DNA from: Whalleya microplaca
Lineage: Eukaryota > Ascomycota > Sordariomycetes > Xylariales > Xylariaceae
Assembly: GCA_022497155.1 (NCBI GenBank)
Contig: MU385715.1
Coordinates: forward strand, 1,054,001-1,118,000
Direction: 5' to 3'
Length of the DNA: 64,000 nucleotides
Under the pieces are notes generated by a model, which was not told where the DNA came from, ran no database searches, and saw nothing but the letters and a program-made list of their open reading frames with translations. Of the stretch, positions 34,325-46,298 are shown one piece after another; the stretch's first letter is position 1, and each line of letters starts with the position of its first letter. A program made the translations under genes and the position numbers.

Positions 34325-37303
34325 TCAATCCCGATGATGCTCCCCCAGATCATCCGCGCTCTCGCGAAACACGCTTCTCCTCAGCGGACTACTCGGAGCC
34401 CCTCCACCCGTTCCACTAGCACCACTCCCCGCACTCCCACTCGTCAGCGTCCGCCCGTGTCCGAGCCCGAGCCCGAGCCCGAGCCCCTGCACGTGCGGGC
34501 CGGGGCCGAAGTCCAGCGTCTCGTGGTCCAGCGGCGGACTCACCGGCATCGCGGCCTCGAAGGACGGACTCCCCAGCGGCGAGAAGAAGGGCGTCGGCGT
34601 GTGCGGCCGGCTATTGCTGCCGTCATCCACCACCCCGCCGCCGTTGCTGCTGTGGTTGTTGCCAGCGGCCGAATTCACCGTAGAGTTGCTGATCTGGCGC
34701 AGGTGCGAGGCCTCGCGCTCGGTGAGGCTGCTCACGCCGCTGATGACGTGGGGGCGGGAATCCGCTGCTGCGCCGTGGGAAATGGGGTCCGTGGTGTCGT
34801 GGCCGTGGGGCGCGATGTCATGGGAACCCGGGGCGGGAGCCGGAGCCGGAGCCGGGGCGGGGCCGTCCAAGCCTAGCGCGGGAGAGTCCGGGCGCTCGTA
34901 TTGCGGTTGCTCGTGCTCCGGTGGCGATGGGGACGAAAGACGGCTGTGCTGATGCTGCTGCTGCTGCTGCGAGTGGATACTTGAGGCGTGGTCGCGCGAG
35001 ACCGTGCTGGCGAGGAAGGAAGACGGCACAGGCGGCGAGACGGAGTGCGGCGTGTGCGGCGTGTGCGGGACCGAGCCGAAGTGCGTGTGCTTGTTGATCA
35101 CGTCTATGGGTGTCAGGCCCGTGTTGTCTAGTTCGGCGGGATGCGAGGTGTCTGGGGAGAAGAGTTAGTGGATGTATTCCTATGATTAAAACTTTGTTGG
35201 GTATGGATGTGCTGGGACTTACCATGCATTTCAAATAGAGGTGTGTCGGCCATCTCGTACGGATGCACCATGCTCATTTCCGGCTTGTGGCCTGGCGAAC
35301 GCAGCGGCGTAACGCCACGGCTCTCCATGTCGTCACCATGATTCGTGGGCGTGTCTTCGCTGGTGACCGTCGGTGCCTTGCCGTCGTTGGTTTGGCCGTT
35401 AAGCCAGGATGTGATCCGGTTGCCGTTTTCGTCGACCGAGGGGTCGTTCCTGCGTTTCTTCAGGAGCTTGCGTCTCCTGTACAGGAGAATGGCGATTCCG
35501 ATGGCCGTAATGAACACGAGGCCGAGAACCACGCCTAGCACGGGAGCGACCCAGGAAGCCAGGCCGCCTCCGCCGTTGCCCTTGTATTCGCCCCGGGTGC
35601 CGTTTCCGGGACCCTCGGAGCTGTATGGGTAGAAGGTCGTTATCTTGGATGTGGCGTAGGGGGTGGCGAATACATGGGCGAGTTCTGGTGTGGCCCAGCC
35701 CGTGGGGTCCGGGACGGTGGAAGTGGCACCGCCGCTGTAGCCACCTCCGATCATGAGGTGGATCATTTCGGGCACGCCATAGTTGTTCCAGTTGTCCGGG
35801 TCGTAGGACTCCATCCACTCGCCGGAGGTGAGGTTGAAGACCTCGAACATCGCACTATTACCATCGAGGCAACTGATGGTGCCGCCATTCTCAGGCTTAT
35901 AGCCCCCAATGCTTATCATTTGATCCGGGTAAGGCACCACGCACTGATGCCCTGCACGCGCGTGTTTCGCGTTGCCAGAGGAAACCTTCATCCACATAAA
36001 GGATGGGAGCGAAAGAATCCATACATCATCGTTGAAGTCCTGTTTATCATCTAGCCCGTTGAAACCTCCATAGTAATAGATGTTATAACTTGAGTAATCC
36101 TGGGCTGCAGCTACTACAGCACAGCCCTGCGTAAGTTGACCCGGGCCACCAGTGGTCGGTTGCTGATACCATTTGCCACTCGCGACATCGTAGACGTCGA
36201 TATCCACCATATAGTTTGGGCTGTCTTTTTTCTATTATACAGTCAACTTCAAAGGCTCCATGACTTAGATTAAGTTGGACTTACGCTTTGAGCCTCGTTT
36301 TGAGACTCTTGTGCTGCGTTGTTGTACTGTGGATAAGAGACACCGCCTAGTACGACTAGAATACCTTGCTCGCTGACGGGAACCCAGACCACCGAGGGAT
36401 TCGCGCGACTTTCGATGCCATCTGGGAGAGTCACGTTTGTCCACTTCTCTTGAGTCTGGCTAGCCATATCAAGCGTGATGAAGCTGTTAGAGACATTGGT
36501 CGGGTTGATGGAGGTGTTCACTGATGGGTGGAATATGGGACCCCAAGTTGGCGATCGGTACCCACCGAAATACCAAGCCTTATTTTCGGATGGAGCGCTG
36601 ACGGCGCCCCCGTATGTGATATATCGAGTCAGGTCATCTGGTAGCTGATCGTTTACGAAACCCGGATGGAAACCATCGTTGTCAGCGGCTCCGTATCGTT
36701 CGACCTGGTACGCAAGCACCTCCTGGGAATCCGGGGCAGAGTAGGCAGCGCTTTTTACCAGTAGACCGCCGAAGAGAAAGAACTCGTCGTTATTAGCGAG
36801 CAACGCTCCATCGTAATAATTGGGCGCAAAGTTGTTGGCGGCACCACCGTTGGGAGCCTTGGATAACGTGCCTAGTATAGAGCTGAAGTTCGTGCTTGAG
36901 TTAAATGGAGTACTAAAGTTGAGTGTGTAAATCAGGCCCAGGACGTTGTCTATGATGAATTGTTAGGGATATGCGAGATTGGAACGTGTTCCTGTAACTT
37001 ACTGTCTTGAGTCGGAGCCCCATACGTCCCATCGGCCATGCCTGGGACCCAAGATAGGAATCCGCCATCCATATAGACGGTATCCTTAAGTGTGGCCGCT
37101 ATCTCGATGTTAGTGCCTATCGATATGCTGGGCTGAAAAATTGAGGTGATGGTATAGCCATCACGAATCAGCTTACACCGAAGGGCCTTCCACCCGCACA
37201 TGGTTGCATTGACTTGATTTTCCTGCCATCCTGACTCTTGACTATTGGCAAATGAAGCAAACCCAGCCGTAAATGCTAGCCACGCTATCCTTGACCAATA
37301 CAT
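34325..37303 (-). CDS. Kelch-repeat single-pass membrane protein
   Basis: Exons 37303..37003, 36949..36285, 36231..35223 and 35151..34325, 933 residues. The signal peptide is MYWSRIAWLAFTAGFASFANS. The ectodomain (to about residue 540) has kelch-like beta-propeller blades: TVYMDGGFLSWVPG, NNDEFFLFGGLL, AWYFGGYRSPTWGP, GILVVLGGVSYP, NIYYYGGFNG and PDQMISIGGYKPENGG, with several N-glycosylation sites. One transmembrane helix (APVLGVVLGLVFITAIGIAI, about 547-568) is followed by basic RRRKLLKKRR. The cytoplasmic tail of about 360 residues is Pro/Ser/His-rich, with AP and LG dipeptide repeats and many SP/TP sites. Such proteins are common and mostly uncharacterised in filamentous ascomycetes; a cell-surface adhesion or sensing role is an inference. 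All joins keep frame. Confidence 0.82.
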
Positions 37304-40300
37304 CGTGAAGTTTTAGTCGCTGTGTACGCCGACTACAAGATACGGCCACAGAGATTAGTTTAGGGAAAGATGAACTGAGCAGACAGATGAGGCTCATTTC
37401 ATCTACGGGGATTGTATTCGCAAGGGTAGTCCCCCGGCCCACCGGCTTGAGGCAAAGTTACGATGACAAAGATAGTCGCGAGAGTATTTGGAATGAATAA
37501 TCAATGACGGGCTTGCTTCTAGCTTCCGATTTGACAGAATACTCACGCCAAGAAACCCACGAGCAGAGTAGTCAAAGGCTGTAAGAAGAGCACGAGACGG
37601 ATTTGGAAATCCTAGAAAAGCAGCCTTTGTTGGGAAGGACGAAGAAAGAAGAGGCTTACACGGCGGCCCCGCATCTAAGACGGCAGGCTGTGGGCGAGGA
37701 CAAGGGAATCTCAAGACCATTCGGGTTCGCAATGGCCCGTCGATATTTAGCGAGTCAAGTGACAGCGGACAATGAGAACAGTTCTCGAGTTGGAGTCTAC
37801 AATACTACGATATGTTCCGGACGCTGATCGCTGCAAGTTAGTTTAGATAGATGGCTCGAAGAGAGACAAAGAGATCGAGTTTTCGCCCCTTGGACGCAGA
37901 TCTAGGTAGACAGTAGCTCAAAGAAGGAACTGCGGGTGAGACTCACCCACACTCACATGTCTTCCCGAAGGGCCTTTCGAAGACGTCTTAGTTCAGCTGA
38001 GATCAATAACCTAGAGCTTATAACCCATGGTCATAATATTCCTAGGCTGATGGAGCTCAGCCTCATCAGCCGACTACATATAACAACGATATAGACGAGG
38101 GGTTTGCAGTTTGCATTTGCAGGTACCATGGAAAGCAATTCAATATCTACCCAAGGGTTTATTTGAATACGAACATGTACTTGCACGGACTATACACTAT
38201 ACAGTAGAGAAAGTACCGTATGGCGAAGCCAGCGTATAGGATGTGTTGGCTAAAGCCTGGCTATGAATATTCGGTAAGTAGACCGAACCTAGGGGGAAAC
38301 GTCGGCTTGGTAATGCAGCGGCAGGCATCGAAGCTGTGGACTTGACAAGAGTCAGCAAGCAATCGGGCGGCTTTGATCGTGACAAGGTCGCAAGGGCAAA
38401 AGCCCCAATGCAGACACACGTCTAGATTAAGATACACACGGTTGACACGTACGAAGACATCCTTGTAAGACATTCTCTTTTCATTGGAATAGTGAGAGTC
38501 AACTCCCCTGTGAGAAGATTTTCAGTCATCTTCATTGGCTCCATAGCAATGTTGCTGCAGCTGCTTTAGATGGTTCGATGGTAAGTAAGCATGATGGTGG
38601 GTGGGACTGCTGTTACATAGTTCTGTTGGTGCAGGTGAGAACATCGAGTCGGCGGCTGTGTGAGGTTGCAACTAGGTAATAGTATGGAATCATCAGTCGA
38701 AAGGCGGGGAGCCGCTGATGAGAAGTCTCACCACATTACCTAGCTGGTGCACATACTCGGATACTGTGATACTACAGGCAATCAATAGATCGGCCTCGTT
38801 TCGAGTGTTTTACCTAGTAGCACGATAGGGCCACAGCATAAGTCAGGAGACGATTATGAAGTTTCGAATTGTATACCTACCAGTATAAACCGACTACCTA
38901 GGCTCAGCAGAGGAACGGCTGAGGGCGAGTTTGAAGAGGGAATGGAGGGTATTGTCAGGTATTCCGGGGCGCTGGAACCACTGCTCCAACTCTGGCAAGA
39001 AATCCCGCTGTCCCCGAAGCCGATGTGGGGTGGTCGAGGTGCCCGAGGCATCGAATATCTGTGTCCTACCTATCAGCCTATCTTACCTTATGTACTATGT
39101 AAGGACTACCTAATAATAAATGTTTTCAATATCTGGATAGGTAAGGCAGAGATACATGTCCCTACTATAAGGTAATAGATGGGAACATGGCTCCTCCTAC
39201 TTGTCCTAGTAGTCTTATTAAGTGTGTATATATGTACATATGTGTGTAATTTGCTTGTACTACGTGCTTAGGTTAAGGTAGCTTCCGTTATGGGTCCTCT
39301 GTTGGCTCTGTCTAATGAACTCTTAGACAGCAACTCGGACACTACCTTATATCGGCTGCTGGTATACATGTATGGCTCAAAAGGGTTAGTGGCTGATGCT
39401 GTAATACAACGCTAAGCCCTTTCCGCATCTATTTTTACCGCTTCCATCATTAGATCACCTCATCAGCCTGTCGACCATTCGTTATCGATCCAAGACTTCA
39501 CCCAATCACTCACATAAGCTTACATACATTTGACCCATGCGGGACGGTTGACCTCAACTGGGACTGTTTTCTAGCTGGGTTAGTGTAACAACCTCACTAC
39601 ATGTACGGAGCAGACAAGCTACCCCGCTCATGGGCTGCAGCAAAGTCGGGCACCTCCCACTCGACCGGGATAATTCCAGCCATCACCAACATCTCGACAT
39701 ATTCATCCCGGCTAACCCTGGCGATGGTAAACATAAACTGTACGTGTGAGCTCATAACCCGCTATTGTCATACATAGCACAAGTCGATTTGGGTTACTTC
39801 TACGTTCTTAGAACTGCGGTTCCTGCGCTGCAGGTGAAGCCCATACGAACAAGTTACACTACCTATACCTACTTTTATGGTCTCTAACTTATAAACGTAT
39901 CTTTCTGTATGGATCATGGTCTTGTATGTTCTAGGAGGAGCTGGCCGCAACTGTGCCGAAAAAGCATGTCAGACTATTCTGGAATGTGTAACCTGGCCGG
40001 GTGTCTAGGCCGTGGTCTGAGTGTATTAAATTGTATCACCAAACATCTCAGTCGTCATGGAAATCTCATCGTCTGAACTCGCCTCGTATCTAGGTACGAC
40101 AGGATCGCATTATTATTGGCTTGCTGTTCAGGTCGGTCTTCTTCCGGCAGTAAGAGCGCATATCCTCGTAAACCTCTGGCTAGGTATCGAAATGTTATGA
40201 TCTTACCTGACAGCCCTGACTGACGATAACCTTAGCTGCTCTGCCTATACATACATCCCGCGCCACCTAGCCGCATTGCCACTAGTTCTAGAAGAGCAAT

Positions 40301-41680
40301 ACTGGACTTGGTCTAGGCACGTTGAGCTGTAGCTCCGGCCACTCATCTTCCATTTGCCCTTGCTTTTTCCATCTAAGCTTCAATAGAGTGACCCGCCGCG
40401 CATGCATTCTCTCGGCCTTGGCTATAGCTCCGATGGAAGGCTGTGAGTATGTTATATGTACGCATGTACGATCGAACATACTACATACCCCGCTGTCGTA
40501 TACCGAGACCCAGACTGTAGCCAACAGTTCGTCGATGTGACTGACAAGTACCGTAGCATTCTCTTCGGTTGGACCCCTGGCTGGTAGCAGTCTGGAGAGC
40601 GCGGCTCCTCTTGTTGGTGACGAAGAGCCTCCCATCCTAGGCTATTGTTTTTTATTTTCTCACTCTGCATGCATATCGGGCTAGTCATGGTTGCTGTTCA
40701 GCTTACTGCAAGTGCTCATGATCGCTCTTCCAACAAGAAGACGTTATTAGTTTATAATTGGCATTGTCACCTTGCAATTTCGACCTGATGTTGGTAGTAT
40801 ACTGGATTCGAGGTCTGCACTGCCCGCGCGGTCCGGGCACGCTCTTTGGCCTGGTGAATATCGGACTTTCTTAACCGCTTGGGCGGAGATGAAGAAGCAA
40901 AGCGGACCGGACTTGTGCTGCTCACGTCGATGTACGTGGTCACCATCCACCATGCACCTCTATTCCGGGGATGTCACTGGAGGAACTAGCAGATTTCTTC
41001 CTCGCAGGGATTCCTGGTTACACGTACTTTCATGGATACTAATGTCATGCAAACTGGGACATGTGCTGTACTCGGACTGCAACCTTACTTGGTACCTGTC
41101 GATTATGATTGCTCGTGTTGTCAATGTTGTCTTGGCTCGCTGTGGCCTTCAGCCTTGCTATGTATTCACCTGCCGTCCCTGTTCCTGAGCTATCTAGCTT
41201 TCTCTCCGGAATTTTGCTCCTTCCACACTGTATTTTCTCTCGCTCTGTGTAGGTTGGCTGTTGGTGGCTCTCCGTACGGATATTTGGGACGACTCCATCG
41301 AAACTCAACTAGCAAGGTCTTGATAGCTGCTGTTGCCCGGCTGACGAATTTCCGTAAAAGCCGCCCTATATGACAAAATCCTTCGAATGATCCCGTCAAG
41401 CAATCACTATCCAATTGGCTGTCGGAGTTTCTAGCTGAAAGAAATCTCAAGCCTCGCTTTGCCTGGTGAACTTTCGCTCCACTTATATATATATACATAA
41501 GAGCTTGGAGCTCTGCATAGTCTAGTCGGTCGTTGTCTACTCCAGCTTGCTGCCACACTTGTTATAAGGTTCGCTCGTTACGGACGGTCGGTCAATACAC
41601 GAAGACACTCGTTGAACTTTTGGCCATCCAGCATCTTGTGGTATTTACGGAAGCTATTTCGAAGCTATAGTTGGGTCGCA
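37304..41680. other. Gene-poor 4.4-kb region
   Basis: Upstream region of the kelch gene on the left and of the GPI-anchored protein gene on the right, with a TATATATATATA run at about 41483-41496 (roughly 190 bp before its start codon). A short Cys-rich ORF (38261-38473, -) and a 115-codon ORF (40288-40635, -) have no splice or family support. Confidence 0.5.
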
Positions 41681-44367
41681 ATGGTTTTGATACAACGCGT
41701 CGGGGTCTTTTCGGCCTTTGTCGCAACCTCACTCGCGAAGGCACAAGAATCATACCCTCTTTACCCTACCAACCCTATTTTCGCTAGTTATCCTGCTAGT
41801 TATCCCGTGTGTTCGCCAAGCACAGTCACCGAGACCGAGACTGAGACGGCGACGGTTTAGTAAGTGAGGCAAGTTTAACTTTGAGCTTCTAAGCTAACAC
41901 ATAATGAAGCGGCGTTACAACCGTCTTTGCGACTTTCAGCTATACGTATACATTGACGGACGAGGATACAGTAACAGAGCCAGTGACTATAACTGATGAA
42001 GGGCCAACAGTAATCAAGATCCATACTAAAACGGACTTTATCACTAAAGTAGGTTATAAATTATGCCTCACTCCAAGATTCTGAGTACTAATTAAGCGCA
42101 AGTCATATCCAACAACGGTCTCAGTATGTGTTCGTACTCAAGTAGAATGTGGATGCCCGACAACAACCTGGGATACTACGTGTCTGTGGACTACTAAGTG
42201 GATCACCGCGACGGAAACTACTACGTACACGACCACACAACCAGTGACGACTACAGCCACGGAAGAGGTCACAACGACTGACATTGTGACCACTACATAC
42301 ACCAGACTGGTTCCTACGGTTACGACTGCAACTTATATATCTACGACTGAGATCCCAGTTACATATACATCTGATCATACTGTGGTCACAACTGAATACT
42401 CAACATCGACTTATACTAGTGTTTCGACTTTCACAACGAGTACCTTGGAGACGGTGATTGACACAGTTACTGACACTACAACGACCACTGACATCTCAGT
42501 AACGGTGTCAGCAACGACGGATACAGCAACGGTGACTACGATCGAGGAGACCACGTCGTTAATCACCCTTATTTACACCACCACGTTCGTCACGACCTCA
42601 GAGATCTCAGTCACCGATTCAGTGACTAGCATTTCGACTTTCACAACTACAGCACTTCTCACAACTGTGTCGCCGACCACAGCCACCGTCACAGCCACTG
42701 CTCCTCCGACCACGGTTACTGCTCCTCCAACTACAGTTACTGCTTCTCCTGCCACCTCATACGTCACACTTATTTCTACCACGACTTTCGCTACAACCTC
42801 AGAAGTATCGATAACCGACTCAGTAGTCAGCACTGTTACTTATACAACTACACAGCTTCTTACGACTTCGTCACCCATCACCATAACTGCACCCCCAACC
42901 ACAGTCATTGCTCCAACCACGGTGACAGCATCATCAGTGATCACCAGCGTGAGCGTCTGTGATCTTCCGCCCCAATCGCCCGGCTTCAATGCGGTGGCTT
43001 ATAATGTCTCTTCAGACTTGACTTGGGGATGCGCACCTGGGACGGTCTGCTCCCCAACGAAGCCACCTGGATGTGAAGTCTGGAGAAATCCGCCAGACAA
43101 GTCATACGTATGCGAAAGCCAGAGTCTATGTATCCCTTCGCCCCAATGGGCGCCAATACGGTGGCCAAACTTCGAGACAGGATATTATCATCCCGTGGAC
43201 GGCTACTTTAATCTTAATCCTAATGCTTTCGGGTTAACCTTTGGTATTTTCGAGGAGGAGCTCGTGACGAGTACGGTGACAAACTCTACCACCACTTACG
43301 TGACGTCCTTTGAGACTGGCGATTGGGAATCACAGACTAGCATCACAGCATATCCGCCTTCGACCAGTGGCTACGCTACGGTGGCTGGGCGATCCGTTGC
43401 TGTCAATAAACGATCGCCAACGTTGCCTGCGAGTTGTTTCGACACCTGCAACAATGCACTAATAGAAGCCCAGGCCGTCGGCAAGAGACCTTCGCTTTGC
43501 GATCCTGACTCTGAATTCACACTTTATATTAATTCCTGTAAAAACTGTACAGCCGAGCAGACCGATTGGCAGGCTGCCTCGGCAGACTATGTATTACCGC
43601 AATATGCCCAATGGCTCGACTACTGCGAGGCGCAAGATGTCACTGTTTTACCGACTGGCACTTCTGCCGCAGGTGAGGTCACTAGTACACCGGTGGCCTC
43701 AACGGTTTCTGGTGGAGCGGCAGCTTCTACTACGAGTGCGGTTATACTCACTTCAAGTGCGTCGTCGTCTTCAACACCATCGCGCACGACATCATCCACG
43801 GCATCATCGACCAGTTTTTCGCAAAGCCGTTCGACATCATCAGAGGGTACGACTTCTTCCGCAGCGAGCAGCTCCACATCCTCAGAAGGTACAACTTCTT
43901 CTATTGAGAGTAGTCCGACTTCATCACAGAGCAGCACTTCGTCTTCGCAAGGCAGCTCTTCTTCTTCTTCTTCGCAAAGTAGTTCTTCTTCTTCGCAAGC
44001 CAGCTTCTCTTCTTCTTCAGAGGCCACTTCTTCTTCGCAGAGTACGCAGAGTAGTTCTTCTTCATCTTCTTCATCGTCCTCACAGGGTAGCTCTTCTACT
44101 CCAGGCAGCAGCGCTTCTGCTACAGAGGGCACTGCCAGTTCGACATCCGTTTCAACTACTGTCTTGCCAACTGAGTCGTCTCCATTGACCAGCAGCGCTT
44201 CCCTTACGCTGACCTCATCAGCCACAGTCACAAGCACCCCGACGAGCTCCAGCGCCACTACAGCGCCGGTGACCGTCTCGACAGCCGGGGCAGTTCTCAA
44301 TCGCGATGTGTCGTCCAGCTTTGGCTCCTTCATCTTAGCCCTGCTGTCTTCACTGTTCCTCATCTGA
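41681..44367 (+). CDS. GPI-anchored Ser/Thr-rich cell-wall glycoprotein
   Basis: Exons 41681..41859, 41910..42048 and 42103..44367, 860 residues. The signal peptide MVLIQRVGVFSAFVATSLAKA is followed by a Thr-rich region up to about residue 390. That region has two related repeats (LIYTTTFVTTSEISVTDSV and LISTTTFATTSEVSITDSV, each followed by a PPTTVTA run). A Cys-containing domain from about residue 392 (VCDLPPQSPGFNAV, WGCAPGTVCSP, CESQSLCIPSPQWAP) and a second one near 551 (SCFDTCNNALIEA, SCKNCTAEQ) sit between low-complexity tracts. A Ser tract (about 640-760) leads to a C-terminal hydrophobic tail (SFILALLSSLFLI), which with the preceding small residues forms a GPI signal. Function is probably structural or adhesive in the wall; the Cys domains are not assigned. 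Confidence 0.8.
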
Positions 44368-46298
44368 TTCACCCGAATCCCCCGCGCAACCCCCTGTTTA
44401 ATGTTTGATTTTAGTATTTGACCCCCCTCTACTTCTCATTCGCGTCAATCCTTTTACGAGCATAATGATTTTAGATGATGAATTTTCCCAGTTTTTTGGT
44501 CCCCAAAAGGGACTGCTTGCATTGCTTTATTGCTTTATGACACGATAGATGGACAGACGGACGGACGGACTCACTCGTTACGCTCATTACGACAACATAT
44601 AATGAATTTGGACACTGGGGTTTACGGGGATGGCATTTTAGAGAGAGAAACATCTGCGCATGAATTTTGGTGGCATTGGAAATGATACCCGGGGCATGTT
44701 TACGATCCTTACAACAAAGAGAGAGACTCCGTCACGGTCCGACTAAAATGGTGAAAACAAGGCGGGGGGAAGATTAGGGGGTTCAGGGGTTTCATGTGGA
44801 GGCAAGAAACATAACATGAGGTTGACTACGTATAAACTTCGATGTACATAATTTACAGGAAGGTGAGGAGGAGTAGGCTACAGTTACGGTGGTGGACTTT
44901 GGATGAGGAGAGGAGAGAGAGAGAGCCTTTGTCAGTTTCGAACTTCGACTTCAGCCGGTGGAATTTAATGGTGCCTTGAAGAGGGTTCGATCAATGAAAT
45001 GGTTGGAACTGAAGACGGTTTGTTGAAACTTGACATAGTGCACATACGAAAGTCAAATATGAAGACTTACACATCACATCTAATATGGATTTGAACATGA
45101 GTAATCTGATAGTACTTAACATTACGAAACAGCAAAGACAAACCTGACAAGGTTCAACATAAGAGACACAAAGTAGTGAAGCTCTAACTGCCAAGTAAGA
45201 CCAACGGTTACAGTATTATCATAGTAAGACAAAACCAGCCTGAATTTGTATTAGGTGTTATCATACATTTTGAGGTAGTAGTGCGTATCTCAATTCATTC
45301 TCATTTCTTGCGGTTGCCGGTTGGCATAACACCATATCACTAGTGTTTTCCCATTGTATTGTGCACGGCTGAACTGAGCAAAAAGAAATAAAAAGACGTA
45401 GTTATCTTTTAAACTGAACAAGACTCGAATATAATGAATGTGAAATTAGTTGTCGCATACTTCTCTTTCGTCGAAACGTACTTACCTAACCTAGGTGAGC
45501 ATGAATGAATGACTGGAGCTGTGTGGAGATGATGCCAAAAGAAACAGATAGAAAGCATTAGATGAAGAATTATGGGGCTGCCTGCCACCTGGACAGCCCC
45601 TCCATGACAGTGGCAGTGAGCGGGTGACTTGCTGAGAAATCGCCTGTAGACGTCGATGTGAAGCTGAGGAATCAAGTACATTTAAGAAGTACATACATAC
45701 ATCATACATTGAAACATCTCAGAAATTTGCGACAGCGTCCACTTTCTACCACTTTCAGGAAATCGGCATAGTGTTCTTTAATCTATACAGAGTTCTCAAC
45801 GCACTCATTCATAAGTAGAACTCAAGCTGGCTTTCTCTCATCCCAGAGACGACTTCTATTTACGGGTGACCTGCCAACTACGTCATATTTAGTGTAGCTG
45901 TCTATGTACACAAGCTAACAGCGCGACCAGTCGCACTGATCAGCCTTGTTGTCCCTCGTCCTGGTGGTGGGGTTGTCGGCCTAGCTTCCTCTCAAGTGCC
46001 CGCATCTGCCATTTGCAACCACCCGCATCTTCCCGTCTCATACGTACAGACACAGACATACACACAGACATACACACAGACATACACACAGACATACACA
46101 CAGACATACACACAGACATACACACATACATACGCACATCTACTCTTCAGCCTTCTGGTACTTGCACTCGAACCCGCACTCGCATTCGAACGAATCGGTA
46201 AATAGGTACAGGCAGAAAGGCTCAGACAGAGCAAACACGTCAAGCTGGGGAAGCGCAAACTCTCGAACGGAGAACTGCCTTTCTCTCCCAAGAGAAAC
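44368..46298. other. Intergenic region with a 12-bp tandem repeat
   Basis: 3' flank of the GPI-anchored protein gene and promoter of UBA1. Contains a short GGAC run near 44555 and a CAGACATACACA tandem repeat. No gene supported. Confidence 0.55.
46050..46126. repeat. 12-bp tandem repeat CAGACATACACA
   Basis: About six head-to-tail copies, decaying into CATA units at the right end, about 175 bp upstream of the likely UBA1 start. The multiple-of-three unit makes all frames open, so the long Thr/Ile/His and Cys/Val/Met ORFs here are artefacts. Confidence 0.9.

Noticed and set aside
40288..40635. 115-codon minus-strand ORF
   Set aside because: No motif, no signal peptide and no splice partner; length is within chance for this composition.
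43620..44372. 250-codon acidic minus-strand frame
   Set aside because: Produced by the reverse complement of the Ser-repeat tract of the wall protein.
45940..46205. Frames repeating MSVC on one strand and YTQT on the other
   Set aside because: Artefacts of the 12-bp tandem repeat, whose unit is a multiple of three.
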